Positions 1 through 8,250 of a stretch of 16,162 nucleotides of DNA are shown one piece after another. The notes beneath the pieces were generated by a model that worked only from the letters and a program-made list of their open reading frames with translations, was not told where the DNA came from and ran no database searches. Positions within the stretch are counted from its first letter, which is position 1; each line of letters opens with the position of its first letter. The stretch lies in the NCBI GenBank assembly GCA_015485035.1, contig WFUI01000090.1, positions 1 to 16,162 of the forward strand, read 5' to 3'. A program made the position numbers and the translations under genes. The DNA is from Mariprofundus sp. (lineage in GTDB: Bacteria; Pseudomonadota; Zetaproteobacteria; Mariprofundales; Mariprofundaceae).

Positions 1-770
1 AGTGTGGGCAGCAGATGCTCGAAATCATGGCCATCGATGGGGCCGATGTAGCGGAAGCCCATTTCTTCAAACAGGGTACCGGGCGTAATCATGCCTTTGA
101 CATGCTCTTCAACCCGCTTGGCTGCATCAAGCGCACCGGGCAATTTCCCCAGGATCCGTTTGGCAGTATCCTTGGCCTGTGTATACGGCTTGCCGGTAAT
201 GATACGGGCCAGATAGGACGACATCGCTCCGACATTCGGGGCGATCGACATTTCGTTGTCGTTCAGAATAACCAGCAAACGATTATCTTTACCGCCGGCA
301 TGATTGAGCGCTTCAAACGCCATGCCTCCGGTCAATGCCCCGTCACCGATGACTGCAATCACATGATTATTCTCGCCACTCAAATCACGGCCGCATGCCA
401 TACCGTAAGCGGCAGAAATCGAGGTGGAAGCATGCCCTGCCCCGAACGGATCGTGCTCCGACTCGCTGCGTTTGGTAAAGCCGCACAGGCCGCCATACTG
501 GCGGATCGTAGGCATGCCGGATAACCGCCCTGTAAGAATCTTATGCGGATACGCCTGATGACCGACATCCCAGACGATTTTATCGCGCGGTGAATCAAAC
601 AGATAATGCAGCGCAATGGTCAATTCAACGACACCGAGACCGGCCCCCAGGTGTCCACCGATCGGTGCCAGTGTTTCGATCAGATACTGGCGCATCTCTG
701 TGGCAAGCCGGGGCAACTGATCCTCATACAATGCTTTGAGATCGGACACGCCACGTATTTTTTCCAACAT
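1..770 (-). CDS. dxs: 1-deoxy-D-xylulose-5-phosphate synthase, N-terminal part (cut by window edge)
   Basis: Dxs joins pyruvate and glyceraldehyde 3-phosphate to make DXP, the first step of the MEP isoprenoid pathway; it uses thiamine diphosphate and acts in the cytoplasm. The ATG is at 770 and the frame stays open to the window edge, giving 256 of roughly 620-640 residues. Visible family motifs are [20 protein letters not shown] (39-58), [16 protein letters not shown] (67-82), GHASTSIS (112-119), the ThDP/Mg motif beginning GDGALTGGM (142-150) and ending LNDNEMSI (169-176), and YIGPIDGHD (241-249). The start lies 8 bp after the ispA stop. An AGGAG sits about 21 bases upstream, too far to be an ideal ribosome site, so translation is probably coupled to ispA. 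The C-terminal transketolase-like domains lie outside the window. Identification is very secure. Confidence 0.97.
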   Translation of the reverse strand, partial: MLEKIRGVSDLKALYEDQLPRLATEMRQYLIETLAPIGGHLGAGLGVVELTIALHYLFDSPRDKIVWDVGHQAYPHKILTGRLSGMPTIRQYGGLCGFTKRSESEHDPFGAGHASTSISAAYGMACGRDLSGENNHVIAVIGDGALTGGMAFEALNHAGGKDNRLLVILNDNEMSIAPNVGAMSSYLARIITGKPYTQAKDTAKRILGKLPGALDAAKRVEEHVKGMITPGTLFEEMGFRYIGPIDGHDFEHLLPT

Positions 771-778
771 CGGATAAG

Positions 779-1669
779 TCACTTGCCACGCTCCTGAATA
801 TAATGAACCAGTGCCTGCAAATGCCCGGCCTGTTTACCCAACGGGCGACAGGCATCTACAGCCAGTTCCTGCATTTCTCCGGCAATTTCCCGGGCACGCT
901 GCAAACCAAGCACGGATACATAAGTCGCCTTGTTTTGCGCCATATCCTTACCGGCACTTTTACCCAAAGCCGATGAACTGGCAGTCACATCCAGAATATC
1001 GTCGGCAATCTGAAACAGCAATCCGACAGCCCTGCCATAGCGGGAACAGGCATTCAACTGCGTTTGATCCGCATCAGCAAGCATCGCCCCTGCTTCACAA
1101 CACCAGCTCAACAATGCTCCTGTTTTATGCAAATGAATGCGTTCAACAACCAGAATATCCATATCATCGTCGCTGTTGTCAGACTGCATATCAAGCATTT
1201 GCCCGCCGACCATGCCCTGGCATCCTGCTGCAATGGCCAGCTTGCATATCAGCTTGCAGCGCAGCGCAGCATCCAGTTCAGCACCAGCCAGCAATTCGAA
1301 TGCCAGCGTTTGCAATGCATCGGCTGCCAGCACTGCTGTAGCTTCATCGAATTGTTTATGACACGTGGGATTGCCGCGACGCAAATCATCATCGTCCATG
1401 CATGGCAAATCATCGTGAATCAGTGAATAGGTATGAATACACTCAATGGCCAATGCTGCCGGCATGGCGGTTTCTGGCCGTTTGCCACCACAGGCCGCAT
1501 AACACTCCAGCAACAGAGCCGGGCGTATACGTTTACCGCCGGCCAGCAGACTGTAGCGCATGGCATCGAGCAACCGGGTTGGGACCACGGATTTACGCGC
1601 ATCCAGCATCTCAACCAGGGCATCTTCAACATTCCCTGCATATACAGAGAGAAATTCAGGTGATTGCAT
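779..1669 (-). CDS. ispA: Polyprenyl synthetase (farnesyl diphosphate synthase type)
   Basis: A 296-residue trans-isoprenyl diphosphate synthase, most likely making farnesyl diphosphate from IPP and DMAPP/GPP in the cytoplasm. Motifs in order are GGKRIRP (44-50, pyrophosphate binding), the first Asp-rich motif [17 protein letters not shown] (86-102), GQMLD (156-160), the second Asp-rich motif with DDILD (223-227), and GKSAGKD followed by KATY (236-250). Length fits bacterial IspA (about 300). Chain length cannot be fixed from sequence alone, so a geranylgeranyl product is possible, but the xseB-ispA-dxs arrangement is the classic IspA context. The ATG at 1669 is 6 bp after the xseB stop and has no strong Shine-Dalgarno of its own, which suggests coupled translation. 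It feeds on the pathway opened by downstream dxs. Confidence 0.95.
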   Translation of the reverse strand: MQSPEFLSVYAGNVEDALVEMLDARKSVVPTRLLDAMRYSLLAGGKRIRPALLLECYAACGGKRPETAMPAALAIECIHTYSLIHDDLPCMDDDDLRRGNPTCHKQFDEATAVLAADALQTLAFELLAGAELDAALRCKLICKLAIAAGCQGMVGGQMLDMQSDNSDDDMDILVVERIHLHKTGALLSWCCEAGAMLADADQTQLNACSRYGRAVGLLFQIADDILDVTASSSALGKSAGKDMAQNKATYVSVLGLQRAREIAGEMQELAVDACRPLGKQAGHLQALVHYIQERGK

Positions 1670-1675
1670 CAGAGA

Positions 1676-1891
1676 TTATTCGGCGGATAGTTTGTCACCC
1701 AGAATCTGCAAACGCTGATCTGCCTGATCGAGCAGGGATTCACAGCGGCGGGAAAGTTTCACCCCCTGCTCAAAGGCAGCGACACTCTCTTCCAGCGGCA
1801 GTTCACCCGATTCCAGTTTCTCGACCAGTTCAGTCAAGCCTGCCAGCGCCTGCTCAAACGTAAGTGTATTCACGTCGATTTCTTTACTCAC
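1676..1891 (-). CDS. xseB: Exodeoxyribonuclease VII small subunit
   Basis: A 71-residue protein with the XseB pattern: FEQALAGLTELVEKLESGEL (13-32), PLEESVAAFEQGVKL (33-47), then a helical C-terminus with RRCESLLDQADQRLQIL. XseB forms long alpha-helical chains that assemble with XseA into exonuclease VII, which degrades single-stranded DNA from both ends. XseA is not in the window. The start codon is GTG at 1891, chosen because AAGGAG lies 9 bases upstream (1901-1906). It is the first gene of xseB-ispA-dxs, an order common in proteobacteria although its function is unrelated to isoprenoid synthesis. A good sigma70-like promoter lies just upstream at 1936-1963. Confidence 0.95.
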   Translation of the reverse strand: MSKEIDVNTLTFEQALAGLTELVEKLESGELPLEESVAAFEQGVKLSRRCESLLDQADQRLQILGDKLSAE

Positions 1892-1900
1892 AGCTGCTGA

Positions 1901-1906
1901 CTCCTT
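1901..1906 (-). promoter_or_regulatory. Ribosome binding site deciding the GTG start of xseB
   Basis: AAGGAG on the minus strand lies 9 bases before the GTG at 1891. No ATG is available that would keep the conserved N-terminus, so this site fixes the start. Confidence 0.7.
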
Positions 1907-1935
1907 ACGCCCCGAAGGTTAAATGGAAATGTCTG

Positions 1936-1963
1936 ATTCTATGGGGCAATGTGTCCCGGTCAA
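1936..1963 (-). promoter_or_regulatory. Sigma70-type promoter for xseB-ispA-dxs
   Basis: Read on the minus strand there is TTGACC (1963-1958), a 16-base spacer, and TAGAAT (1941-1936); each hexamer matches the consensus at five of six positions. Transcription would start near 1929, giving a leader of about 38 bases that contains the AAGGAG ribosome site of xseB. I saw no comparably good promoter facing lipB in the same 126-bp intergenic region. The call rests on pattern only. Confidence 0.65.
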
Positions 1964-2017
1964 TGTGAGGGTCGATACAAAGCGGAATTCTCATTACATT
2001 CGGGTTAGTCTGCGGCC

Positions 2018-2638
2018 ATGCAAATCATTCGTCACGACAGACAGGATTATCCGGAATCCATAGCAGAACAGGAATCTCTCGTTGATGCTATTCTGGCAGG
2101 AACGGTGGGATCGACACTGATTCTTACCGAGCACCCGCCGCTGTATACCATCGGTACATCCGGCAGTGAGGCGGATGTACTGACGCGCAACATTGATGGC
2201 GAATCTATTGCGGTATACCCAACCGGGCGCGGCGGCGAGGTAACCTATCACGGGCCGGGACAGCTGATTTGTTATGTCATGGCAGACCTGAGAACCGGAC
2301 AGGATTTACATGCCCATGTTCGCCGCCTGGAAGAAATGATCATCCGCACACTGGCTGATTTCGATATCCATGCCGTAAGAAATCCGCGCGGTATCGGTGT
2401 CTGGGTTGAAAATAAAAAAATCGCCGCTGTCGGCGTGCGCTGCCGTAAATGGATCACCTATCACGGTATAGCTCTGAACATCAATCCCAACCTGCGCCAT
2501 TTTTCCGGCATTGTGCCCTGCGGCATGTCCGATGCACCGGTTACGTCGATGCAGGCGCTTGGCTCAACCGCCGCTCGCAACAGTGTTGAAGCGGTTATTT
2601 GCCATCATAGCAGCATATTTTCCGACCATTATCTGTAA
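2018..2638 (+). CDS. lipB: Octanoyl-[acyl carrier protein]:protein N-octanoyltransferase
   Basis: LipB moves the octanoyl group from acyl carrier protein to the lipoyl domains of pyruvate and 2-oxoglutarate dehydrogenases and the glycine cleavage H protein; LipA then inserts sulfur. The 206 residues carry the family motifs RGGEVTYHGPGQL (71-83), NKKIAAVGVR (132-141) with the conserved active-site lysine (Lys134), YHGIALNINPNL (148-159), and FSGIVPCGM (162-170) with the catalytic Cys168. The length is normal. The ATG at 2018 is the first possible start because TAG lies in frame at 2006-2008; there is no strong Shine-Dalgarno. lipA is not adjacent within the window. It is transcribed divergently from xseB and is followed after 63 bp by feoB on the same strand, with no clear terminator between them. 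Confidence 0.96.
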   Translation: MQIIRHDRQDYPESIAEQESLVDAILAGTVGSTLILTEHPPLYTIGTSGSEADVLTRNIDGESIAVYPTGRGGEVTYHGPGQLICYVMADLRTGQDLHAHVRRLEEMIIRTLADFDIHAVRNPRGIGVWVENKKIAAVGVRCRKWITYHGIALNINPNLRHFSGIVPCGMSDAPVTSMQALGSTAARNSVEAVICHHSSIFSDHYL

Positions 2639-2701
2639 TTCCCTTGAAGCTTGATATGTGCGTTAACTTGACTTGCCGCGCACCTGTATCAGGGTAAATC
2701 T

Positions 2702-4762
2702 GTGTCGAAACAGGTTTTCAGCGATCCTTCCTCTCCAATCACACTGCATCATCATGTTTATCGTGGTGATGATCGCCTTAGGGTCGCTCTTGTTGGACAC
2801 CCCAACAGTGGCAAGAGTACGATTTTTCATGCTGTAGCCAGCACCCGCTATCGCACCGGCAAACTGAGCGGCACCCACAAACCTTATGCCGAATGCCCGG
2901 TTCAGATTGGTGTGGATGAAATTCATCTGGTTGATCTGCCCGGTTTGTCATCACTGCGCGGCTTAACAGGCGATGACCTTGAGGCACTGAAATATCTGCT
3001 CTGGGGTGATGCGCGCCCATTAATTTCACGTCACGAACGTAGCGAACCACCCGCCCCGTTTCCCCGACCCGATGTGCTGGTACAGGTGATCGATGCCAGT
3101 GCATTACAGCAAAGTCTGGAACTGTCGCTGGAACTCTCGGAATTGGGGCTGCCCGTTGTCATTGCGCTGAATATGATGGATGAGGCGCATCGAAAGGGTA
3201 TTGAAATCGACATCCATACATTATCCGAAAAACTCGGTGCTCCGGTGATTCCAACGGTTGCCCTGAAAGGACATGGTCTGGAAAAACTGTTTGAACGCGT
3301 TCTTCAATCAGGCCGCGACCCGGTTTGTCCGTTACCTCAGCCACCCAGTCCGCATATCCAGCAATGGGCGAATCGTTTGCACAAAGAAATCGACCGCCCG
3401 GACATTCAACAGGCATTTTCCATTCCAGCCAATATGCTGACCATGAATTTGCTGGAGCATGATAATTACCTGCGCAGCGAGATTAAACATCATTTCCCCG
3501 ATGTCGCACCCGGCATCCACGCCCTGCGTGAACAGGCAGATCGTGTTTTGCCGAGAACACTGAGCGAAGAGGTCAAGGCCGACCGGCATCATCGCGCCAT
3601 GAGCCTGTTTCATGCCGTGGTTCATAACGTACACAAGCCAAAAATAAGCTGGGAAGACCGCATGGATATGCTATTCCTGCATCCCCACTGGGGGCTGGTG
3701 GGGTCTCTGGCCGTATTTGCCGCCGTTCTGTTCATGGTATTTGAGGTCAGTACAGGACTGGATGCCATTTCCTCCGCCAAATTGGCTGCTATGATATCTG
3801 CCTGGCAACCGGATACGGCGACCGGTGTAGTGGGCCGCGCCATTGCCGACGGTCTGATCGGCCTGATCGGTATTGTCGTACCCTACATGCTGCCACTGGT
3901 ACTGATGCTGGTGGCACTGGAAGAAAGCGGCATCATGCACCGTATCGCATTTGTGGTGGATCGGTTTTTCCATACGATCGGTTTGCATGGCAGAGTGGCT
4001 GTGCCGTTTCTGCTGGGGCTGGGCTGCAATGTACCCGCCATTGCCGCAACCCGGGGACTGACCAGTGGCCGGGATCGTGTTGTTGCATCGTTGTTGATCA
4101 CGTTTGTACCATGCTCGGCGCGTTCGGCTGTCGTGCTGGCGCTGGGTGCCAAATACCTTGGTGCTACGGGCGTATTCCTGTTATTCATCTTAAGTCTGCT
4201 GGTGATTGCTCTGCTCGGACGGCTGCTCTCACATCGCTATCCCGAAATCAGCCCCGGTCTGATTCAGGAAATCCCGTCCTATGCCTGGCCAAAAGTCCGG
4301 CCGCTACTTTCCTCCACATGGCAGCGCACCCGTGATATTGTGACCATTGTATTGCCGTTGCTGGTCGGCGGCAGCATTGTGCTCGCCCTGTTGCAATTTA
4401 TGGGTGGGGATCTGGTGATCAATACAGCCCTTGCACCCGTCACCACCTGGACGCTGGGCTTACCGATGGTGCTCGGTGTCCCGATTCTGTTTGGCATCCT
4501 GCGCAAAGAACTATCGCTGGTGATGATCTATCAGGCGCTCGGCACGTTTGAAGTCGGACAGGTACTCGACTGGATTCAGATATCCACCTTCCTTGTTTTC
4601 CTGCTGTTTTATATTCCCTGTATTTCCACATTTGCTGTCATGGTCAAAGTGATTGGCCGCAAGGATGCGCTGTTTTCCGTTGTCCTCTCCATCGGCGTTG
4701 CACTTATCGTCGCGCTTGCTGTTCGTTTTTTCCTGACCGGCATCAGCTTGTTCTCAAGCTAG
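2702..4762 (+). CDS. feoB: Ferrous iron transport protein B, divergent
   Basis: FeoB is an inner-membrane Fe(II) importer with a cytoplasmic G-protein domain. The 686 residues show G1 GHPNSGKST (32-40), G3 DLPG (78-81), G4 NMMD (157-160), a helical linker to about 320, and a polytopic membrane domain from about 330. The membrane core motifs are LGLGCNVPAI (438-447), FVPCSARSAV (468-477), GILRKELSL (598-606) and YIPCISTFAV (637-646), all diagnostic of FeoB gates. The GTG start at 2702 has AGGG about 7 bases upstream. Oddities: the switch I/G2 stretch after the P-loop reads GKLSGTHKPYAE instead of the usual GxxGVTVE-like run; extra residues occupy about 101-123 between G3 and G4; and no feoA or feoC lies in the window. 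At 686 residues it is shorter than E. coli FeoB (773). The family is secure; the metal is inferred. Confidence 0.92.
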   Translation: MSKQVFSDPSSPITLHHHVYRGDDRLRVALVGHPNSGKSTIFHAVASTRYRTGKLSGTHKPYAECPVQIGVDEIHLVDLPGLSSLRGLTGDDLEALKYLLWGDARPLISRHERSEPPAPFPRPDVLVQVIDASALQQSLELSLELSELGLPVVIALNMMDEAHRKGIEIDIHTLSEKLGAPVIPTVALKGHGLEKLFERVLQSGRDPVCPLPQPPSPHIQQWANRLHKEIDRPDIQQAFSIPANMLTMNLLEHDNYLRSEIKHHFPDVAPGIHALREQADRVLPRTLSEEVKADRHHRAMSLFHAVVHNVHKPKISWEDRMDMLFLHPHWGLVGSLAVFAAVLFMVFEVSTGLDAISSAKLAAMISAWQPDTATGVVGRAIADGLIGLIGIVVPYMLPLVLMLVALEESGIMHRIAFVVDRFFHTIGLHGRVAVPFLLGLGCNVPAIAATRGLTSGRDRVVASLLITFVPCSARSAVVLALGAKYLGATGVFLLFILSLLVIALLGRLLSHRYPEISPGLIQEIPSYAWPKVRPLLSSTWQRTRDIVTIVLPLLVGGSIVLALLQFMGGDLVINTALAPVTTWTLGLPMVLGVPILFGILRKELSLVMIYQALGTFEVGQVLDWIQISTFLVFLLFYIPCISTFAVMVKVIGRKDALFSVVLSIGVALIVALAVRFFLTGISLFSS

Positions 4763-4832
4763 GTGCAATGTAAGTAATTCCGTACCCCAAAGACCACCAC
4801 TGCATACCATCCTCGTGATGGAAACATGTCCC

Positions 4833-4837
4833 GGAGG
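4833..4837 (+). promoter_or_regulatory. Ribosome binding site deciding the pstS start
   Basis: GGAGG lies 6 bases before the ATG at 4844. An in-frame ATG at 4826 lies upstream of this site, so using it would bury the ribosome site inside the gene; 4844 is the better start. A small hairpin (CCATC, 5-base loop, GATGG at 4807-4821) lies just before it, of unknown meaning. Confidence 0.75.
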
Positions 4838-4843
4838 ACTCTC

Positions 4844-5674
4844 ATGCAACGCATATCATATCTTGTTCTGGCAGCCGTATGCCTGAGCGCTCAGGCTCAT
4901 ATCGCTTCAGCTGTCACGCTGCACGCAACAGGTTCCACAACCGTATTGCCCGTGGTATCTACAGCGGCTGCGGCCTATCACCGGCAACATCCGGATGTGA
5001 GCATTACTGTCTCCGGTGGCGGCTCAGGAGTCGGGATCGCATCGATGATTCAGCATACGGCAGATATCGGCATGGCGTCGCGCGAAATTGACGCAGAAGA
5101 AGCTGCTAAATTAAATGGAAAAGTCGATGTATTCACTATTGCCAAAGACGCCGTGGCTGTAGTGGTATCCAAAGCCGTCTATGTCGGTGGCGTGCATCAA
5201 TTATCACTCAGGCAAATCGCGGATATCTATCGCGGCAAAATCAAAAACTGGAAAGCGCTCGGCGGGCCGGATGCACGAATTTTTGTAATCGACAAGGAAG
5301 CCAGCCGTGGCACACGCCACGTTTTTGCCGAAGCGGTGTTGGGAGATGCACATGCCCGTGCACCGGGCGCATCGGTCATTTCCGGCTCCAACAATGAAGA
5401 GCAGGCGCTGGTTGCACACAGCGACCAGGCCATCGGCATGTTATCCAATGCATGGCTCAATGATGACGTACGCGGCATTGCAGTTGGCAAGGGAAATAAA
5501 GCCATATTCCCCGATATTGAGCATGTACGCGACAGCAGTTACCCGATAAGTCGCAGCCTGCATATCCTGTTATCCAAAAAGGGGCCACCTGAAGCACGCG
5601 ATTTCGCCAACTTCCTGCTTTCACCGGAAGGACAGGCTATCGTCAAGAAATCGGGTTATCTGCCGGTACGCTAA
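4844..5674 (+). CDS. pstS: Phosphate ABC transporter, periplasmic substrate-binding protein
   Basis: This is a 276-residue periplasmic binding protein of the short PstS family. From the ATG at 4844 the N-terminus is a signal peptide: basic start (MQR), hydrophobic run YLVLAAVCLSA, and likely cleavage after AHIASA near residue 23. The mature protein has the typical ATGSTTVLPV (28-37), SGGGSGVGI (57-65) and DIGMASREI (74-82) phosphate-loop regions, then DKEASRGTR (150-158) and GSNNEEQALVA (181-191). These fit the phosphate-binding pattern of the family. It would capture periplasmic phosphate and deliver it to PstC/PstA. It is first in pstS-C-A-B, 17 bp before pstC. I looked for a PhoB box upstream and saw none. 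A related oxyanion is possible but less likely. Confidence 0.9.
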   Translation: MQRISYLVLAAVCLSAQAHIASAVTLHATGSTTVLPVVSTAAAAYHRQHPDVSITVSGGGSGVGIASMIQHTADIGMASREIDAEEAAKLNGKVDVFTIAKDAVAVVVSKAVYVGGVHQLSLRQIADIYRGKIKNWKALGGPDARIFVIDKEASRGTRHVFAEAVLGDAHARAPGASVISGSNNEEQALVAHSDQAIGMLSNAWLNDDVRGIAVGKGNKAIFPDIEHVRDSSYPISRSLHILLSKKGPPEARDFANFLLSPEGQAIVKKSGYLPVR

Positions 5675-5691
5675 TCGTACTGTAGCCAGCT

Positions 5692-6537
5692 ATGCTTAAC
5701 CTATGGATGCGAACATCTGCACTGATCAGCCTGATTGTGGTCGTACTGATGCTGGGATTCCTGTTGCAACAGTCGTGGCCATACTGGCAACACGATGGTT
5801 TAAGCCCGCTACTCTCCGGTGACTGGTATCCCTACGAGCATCTGTTCGGACTGGCTGCTGCCATCATTGGCAGTTTTTGGGCTGCACTGATCGCACTGGC
5901 TATCGCCATTCCCACCGGGCTGGCGGCAGCGGTGATGAGCACTGAAATATTGTCCGGCCCATGGCGCAGCCTGATGCGTAGCGGCATGGAATTACTGGCC
6001 GGCATTCCATCCGTAGTGTACGGGCTACTGGGCTTGTGGATACTGTTACCCTTTCTGCAGTCAAACCTGCATCTGCTTACCGGCCATAACCTGCTGGCTG
6101 CCGGCCTGTTGCTATCGATCATGGTGTTACCGACGATTATGGTCATGACGCAGGATGCACTGTGTGAAGTCAGTATCCATCAGCGCGATACTGCAGCCAG
6201 CCTCGGCATGGGATGGAGCACTCGTCTGTGGCGCGTACTGCTGCCTCAAGCCTGGCCGGGTATCCGTTCCGGTATTCTGCTTGCACTGGGTCGGGCGCTG
6301 GGGGAAACCATGGCTGTCATGCTGGTTGTTGGCTCCATGGATCGCATTCCCGACCCGTGGTATAATCTGCTCGCACCGGCCCAGACGCTGACTTCACGCA
6401 TTGGCCGGGAAATCGGTGAATCAGCATTCGGTTCCATGCACTTCTCTGCCCTGATGGCCTGCGGCCTGCTACTGGCATTGATCACTATTACCATCAGCAT
6501 GCTGGCCCATATACGCACAGATAAAGTAAAAACATGA
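5692..6537 (+). CDS. pstC: Phosphate ABC transporter permease
   Basis: An inner-membrane permease of 281 residues with about six hydrophobic helices, the first at roughly 10-26. Family signatures are MELLAGIPSVVYGLLGLW (98-115) and an EAA-type loop, DTAASLGMGWSTRLWRVLLP (residues about 164-183), which contacts the ATPase. GRALGETMAVMLVVGS follows, characteristic of Pst permeases. Together with PstA it forms the phosphate channel. The ATG at 5692 lacks a clear Shine-Dalgarno; in-frame ATG at 5707 (MRTSAL) is an alternative that changes little. The stop overlaps the pstA start by four bases (ATGA at 6534-6537), implying coupled translation. PstC and PstA are paralogues; the assignment as PstC follows gene order and the GRALGETMAV motif. 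Confidence 0.92.
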   Translation: MLNLWMRTSALISLIVVVLMLGFLLQQSWPYWQHDGLSPLLSGDWYPYEHLFGLAAAIIGSFWAALIALAIAIPTGLAAAVMSTEILSGPWRSLMRSGMELLAGIPSVVYGLLGLWILLPFLQSNLHLLTGHNLLAAGLLLSIMVLPTIMVMTQDALCEVSIHQRDTAASLGMGWSTRLWRVLLPQAWPGIRSGILLALGRALGETMAVMLVVGSMDRIPDPWYNLLAPAQTLTSRIGREIGESAFGSMHFSALMACGLLLALITITISMLAHIRTDKVKT

Positions 6538-7367
6538 TGACCGAACGTTGCGCTAAAACACTTATCACCATGCTGGCACTGCCCGCGCTGCTGCTGCCTG
6601 CGGCTTGTCTGTTATACATTCTATTCAAAGGTATCCCGGCGCTGGATTGGGCCATGCTGTCCGGCAGCAGTCAGGCCTCTGCATTTGGCAGTATCACCGC
6701 ATTATGGCCTCAAATTACCGGCTCTCTGCTGCTGATGCTCGGCGCATGCCTGTTGGCTGCTCCCGTCGCGCTGGGCGGTACGCTGTTTTATGCACTGATT
6801 GCCAACGTCACACAACGGAAGGCATTGCTGGGTATCATGCACCTGCTGGTTGGTATTCCACCTGTTGTTTATGGCCTGTGCGGTCTGATTGTGCTCGTTC
6901 ATATGCTGCACTGGGGTATCAGTCTGCTCACCGGCATGGTGATTCTGGCTGTCATCATTCTACCCATGTTGTTGATGAACAGTGTTAATGCCATTGAGCG
7001 TATTCCGGGCGGAAAAACCGAAGCGGCCAGAGCATTGGGGTTAAGCAACGGGCAATTGATCAGACGCGTCTGGCTTCCTGCTGCATGGCCCGGATTGATG
7101 ACCGGCCTGTTGCTGGGCATGGCACGCGCCCTGTCGGAAACCGCACCAATTTTATTCACAGCCACAGTATTTTCCGGTGTGGCATGGCCGGATTCTCTAT
7201 TTTCGCCTGTCACCAGTTTGCAAACACATATTTTTTATCTGGCCCAGGAAGGTGCAAATGCCGGGGCTGTGGATATTGCATGGGCATCGGCGGTGATCCT
7301 GATCATACTTGTGACAGTGCTCAGCTTTGGTGCCTCTGCATTACGGAATATCAGGATGGATGGATGA
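6534..7367 (+). CDS. pstA: Phosphate ABC transporter permease
   Basis: The second inner-membrane subunit of the phosphate importer, 277 residues. It has several hydrophobic helices, the family stretch LLVGIPPVVYGLCGLIVLV (about residues 104-122), an EAA loop EAARALGLSNGQLIRRVWLP (about 163-182), and GMARALSETAPILFTATVF downstream. The ARALSETAPIL motif is the PstA counterpart of the PstC ARALGETMAV motif. It starts at the ATGA overlap with pstC and ends in another ATGA overlap with pstB at 7364-7367, so the three genes should be translated in step. No truncation or missing segment is visible. Confidence 0.92.
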   Translation: MMTERCAKTLITMLALPALLLPAACLLYILFKGIPALDWAMLSGSSQASAFGSITALWPQITGSLLLMLGACLLAAPVALGGTLFYALIANVTQRKALLGIMHLLVGIPPVVYGLCGLIVLVHMLHWGISLLTGMVILAVIILPMLLMNSVNAIERIPGGKTEAARALGLSNGQLIRRVWLPAAWPGLMTGLLLGMARALSETAPILFTATVFSGVAWPDSLFSPVTSLQTHIFYLAQEGANAGAVDIAWASAVILIILVTVLSFGASALRNIRMDG

Positions 7368-8179
7368 ACACAAAGAATAATAAAATAGCAGCCATACCGG
7401 CAGAAGTGCCACAACAGGTTGCCGCTCATAATGCCGGAGACATCAGCCTGCACGCATCAAAGCTGAGTCTTGCACTTGAGGGTAAAAACATCCTTCGGAA
7501 TATTTCATTTTCCCTTCCGGCACAGGGGATAAATATCCTGATCGGGCCATCCGGTGCGGGTAAAAGCACGCTCCTGCGCTGCCTCAACCTTCTGCATACA
7601 GACTGGTGCGGTGAACTCCGCATCATGGGTCATCATGCCCGCTGCTGGCCTGAGGGTGAAGATGGGCTACGCCGGACCATTGGGCTGATTGCACAAAAGC
7701 CAACCCTGTTTCCATGCTCAATTCAACAAAACATCGTCTTCGGGCTAAGCAGAACAGAGCGCAACCACATGCCGGAAAACCGAATCGAAAAAGTCTTAAA
7801 ACAAGCTGCCCTGTGGGATGAAGTGAAAAATCGCCTGCATGATCAGGCCGCTACGCTGTCTGTCGGCCAGCAACAACGCCTGTGTATTGCCCGGGCACTG
7901 ATGCTTTCTCCAAAAATGCTGCTGCTTGATGAGCCAACCGCATCCCTCGACCCCCGCTCCAGACAGTTCATTGAGGCATCGCTGCTTGAACTGGCACAGA
8001 ACATGCCAGTGCTGTGCGTCACTCACGATATTGAGCAGGCAAAACGACTGGGAGGCCAGATTATTTTTATGTGCGAAGGACGTCTGATCGAGTCAGGTGA
8101 TAGCAAATCGTTCTTTAAACATCCGAACCGGATTGAAAGCCGTGAATTCCTGCAATGGTCTGTTTGTGATTGCAGTTAA
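7364..8179 (+). CDS. pstB: Phosphate ABC transporter ATP-binding protein
   Basis: The ATPase of the phosphate importer, 271 residues from the ATG that overlaps pstA. Motifs are Walker A GPSGAGKST (61-69), Q-loop LIAQKPTLFPCSI (108-120), signature LSVGQQQRL (165-173), Walker B MLLLDEPTASLD (185-196) and H-loop VTHD (219-222). The QKPxLFP..I segment resembles the QxPxPFPxSIxxN run of PstB. The protein is divergent: the signature reads LSVGQ rather than LSGGQ, and DEPTASLDP replaces the DEPxSALDP common in PstB. A longer open frame runs in from 7085, but it lies inside pstA and should not be used. The N-terminal 27 residues are a poorly conserved extension before the ABC core. No phoU follows; the next gene is convergent. 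Confidence 0.9.
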   Translation: MNTKNNKIAAIPAEVPQQVAAHNAGDISLHASKLSLALEGKNILRNISFSLPAQGINILIGPSGAGKSTLLRCLNLLHTDWCGELRIMGHHARCWPEGEDGLRRTIGLIAQKPTLFPCSIQQNIVFGLSRTERNHMPENRIEKVLKQAALWDEVKNRLHDQAATLSVGQQQRLCIARALMLSPKMLLLDEPTASLDPRSRQFIEASLLELAQNMPVLCVTHDIEQAKRLGGQIIFMCEGRLIESGDSKSFFKHPNRIESREFLQWSVCDCS

Positions 8180-8250
8180 AGCACTCACAACATCAAGTGT
8201 TTACGCACATGGTTTTGGCAAGCCACCCGAGGCCTGTGTTCGTAACCCTG
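8180..8250. other. Convergent intergenic region between pstB and uspA
   Basis: Two operons end here tail to tail, 71 bp apart. I looked for a stem-loop with a T-run on either strand and saw no convincing intrinsic terminator, so termination may be Rho-dependent or the transcripts may overlap. Confidence 0.5.

Noticed and set aside
15..524. Long plus-strand frame at the left edge (169 codons).
   Set aside because: It lies antisense to dxs, whose minus-strand translation carries all the conserved Dxs motifs.
2639..2701. TTGACT in the lipB-feoB gap as a feoB promoter, and a possible Fur box.
   Set aside because: No -10 hexamer lies at a suitable distance and nothing resembles the GATAATGATAATCATTATC Fur site.
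7085..7363. An N-terminal extension of the PstB frame reaching back into pstA.
   Set aside because: The extra residues come from pstA DNA in another frame; the ATG at 7364 in the ATGA overlap gives a normal PstB.
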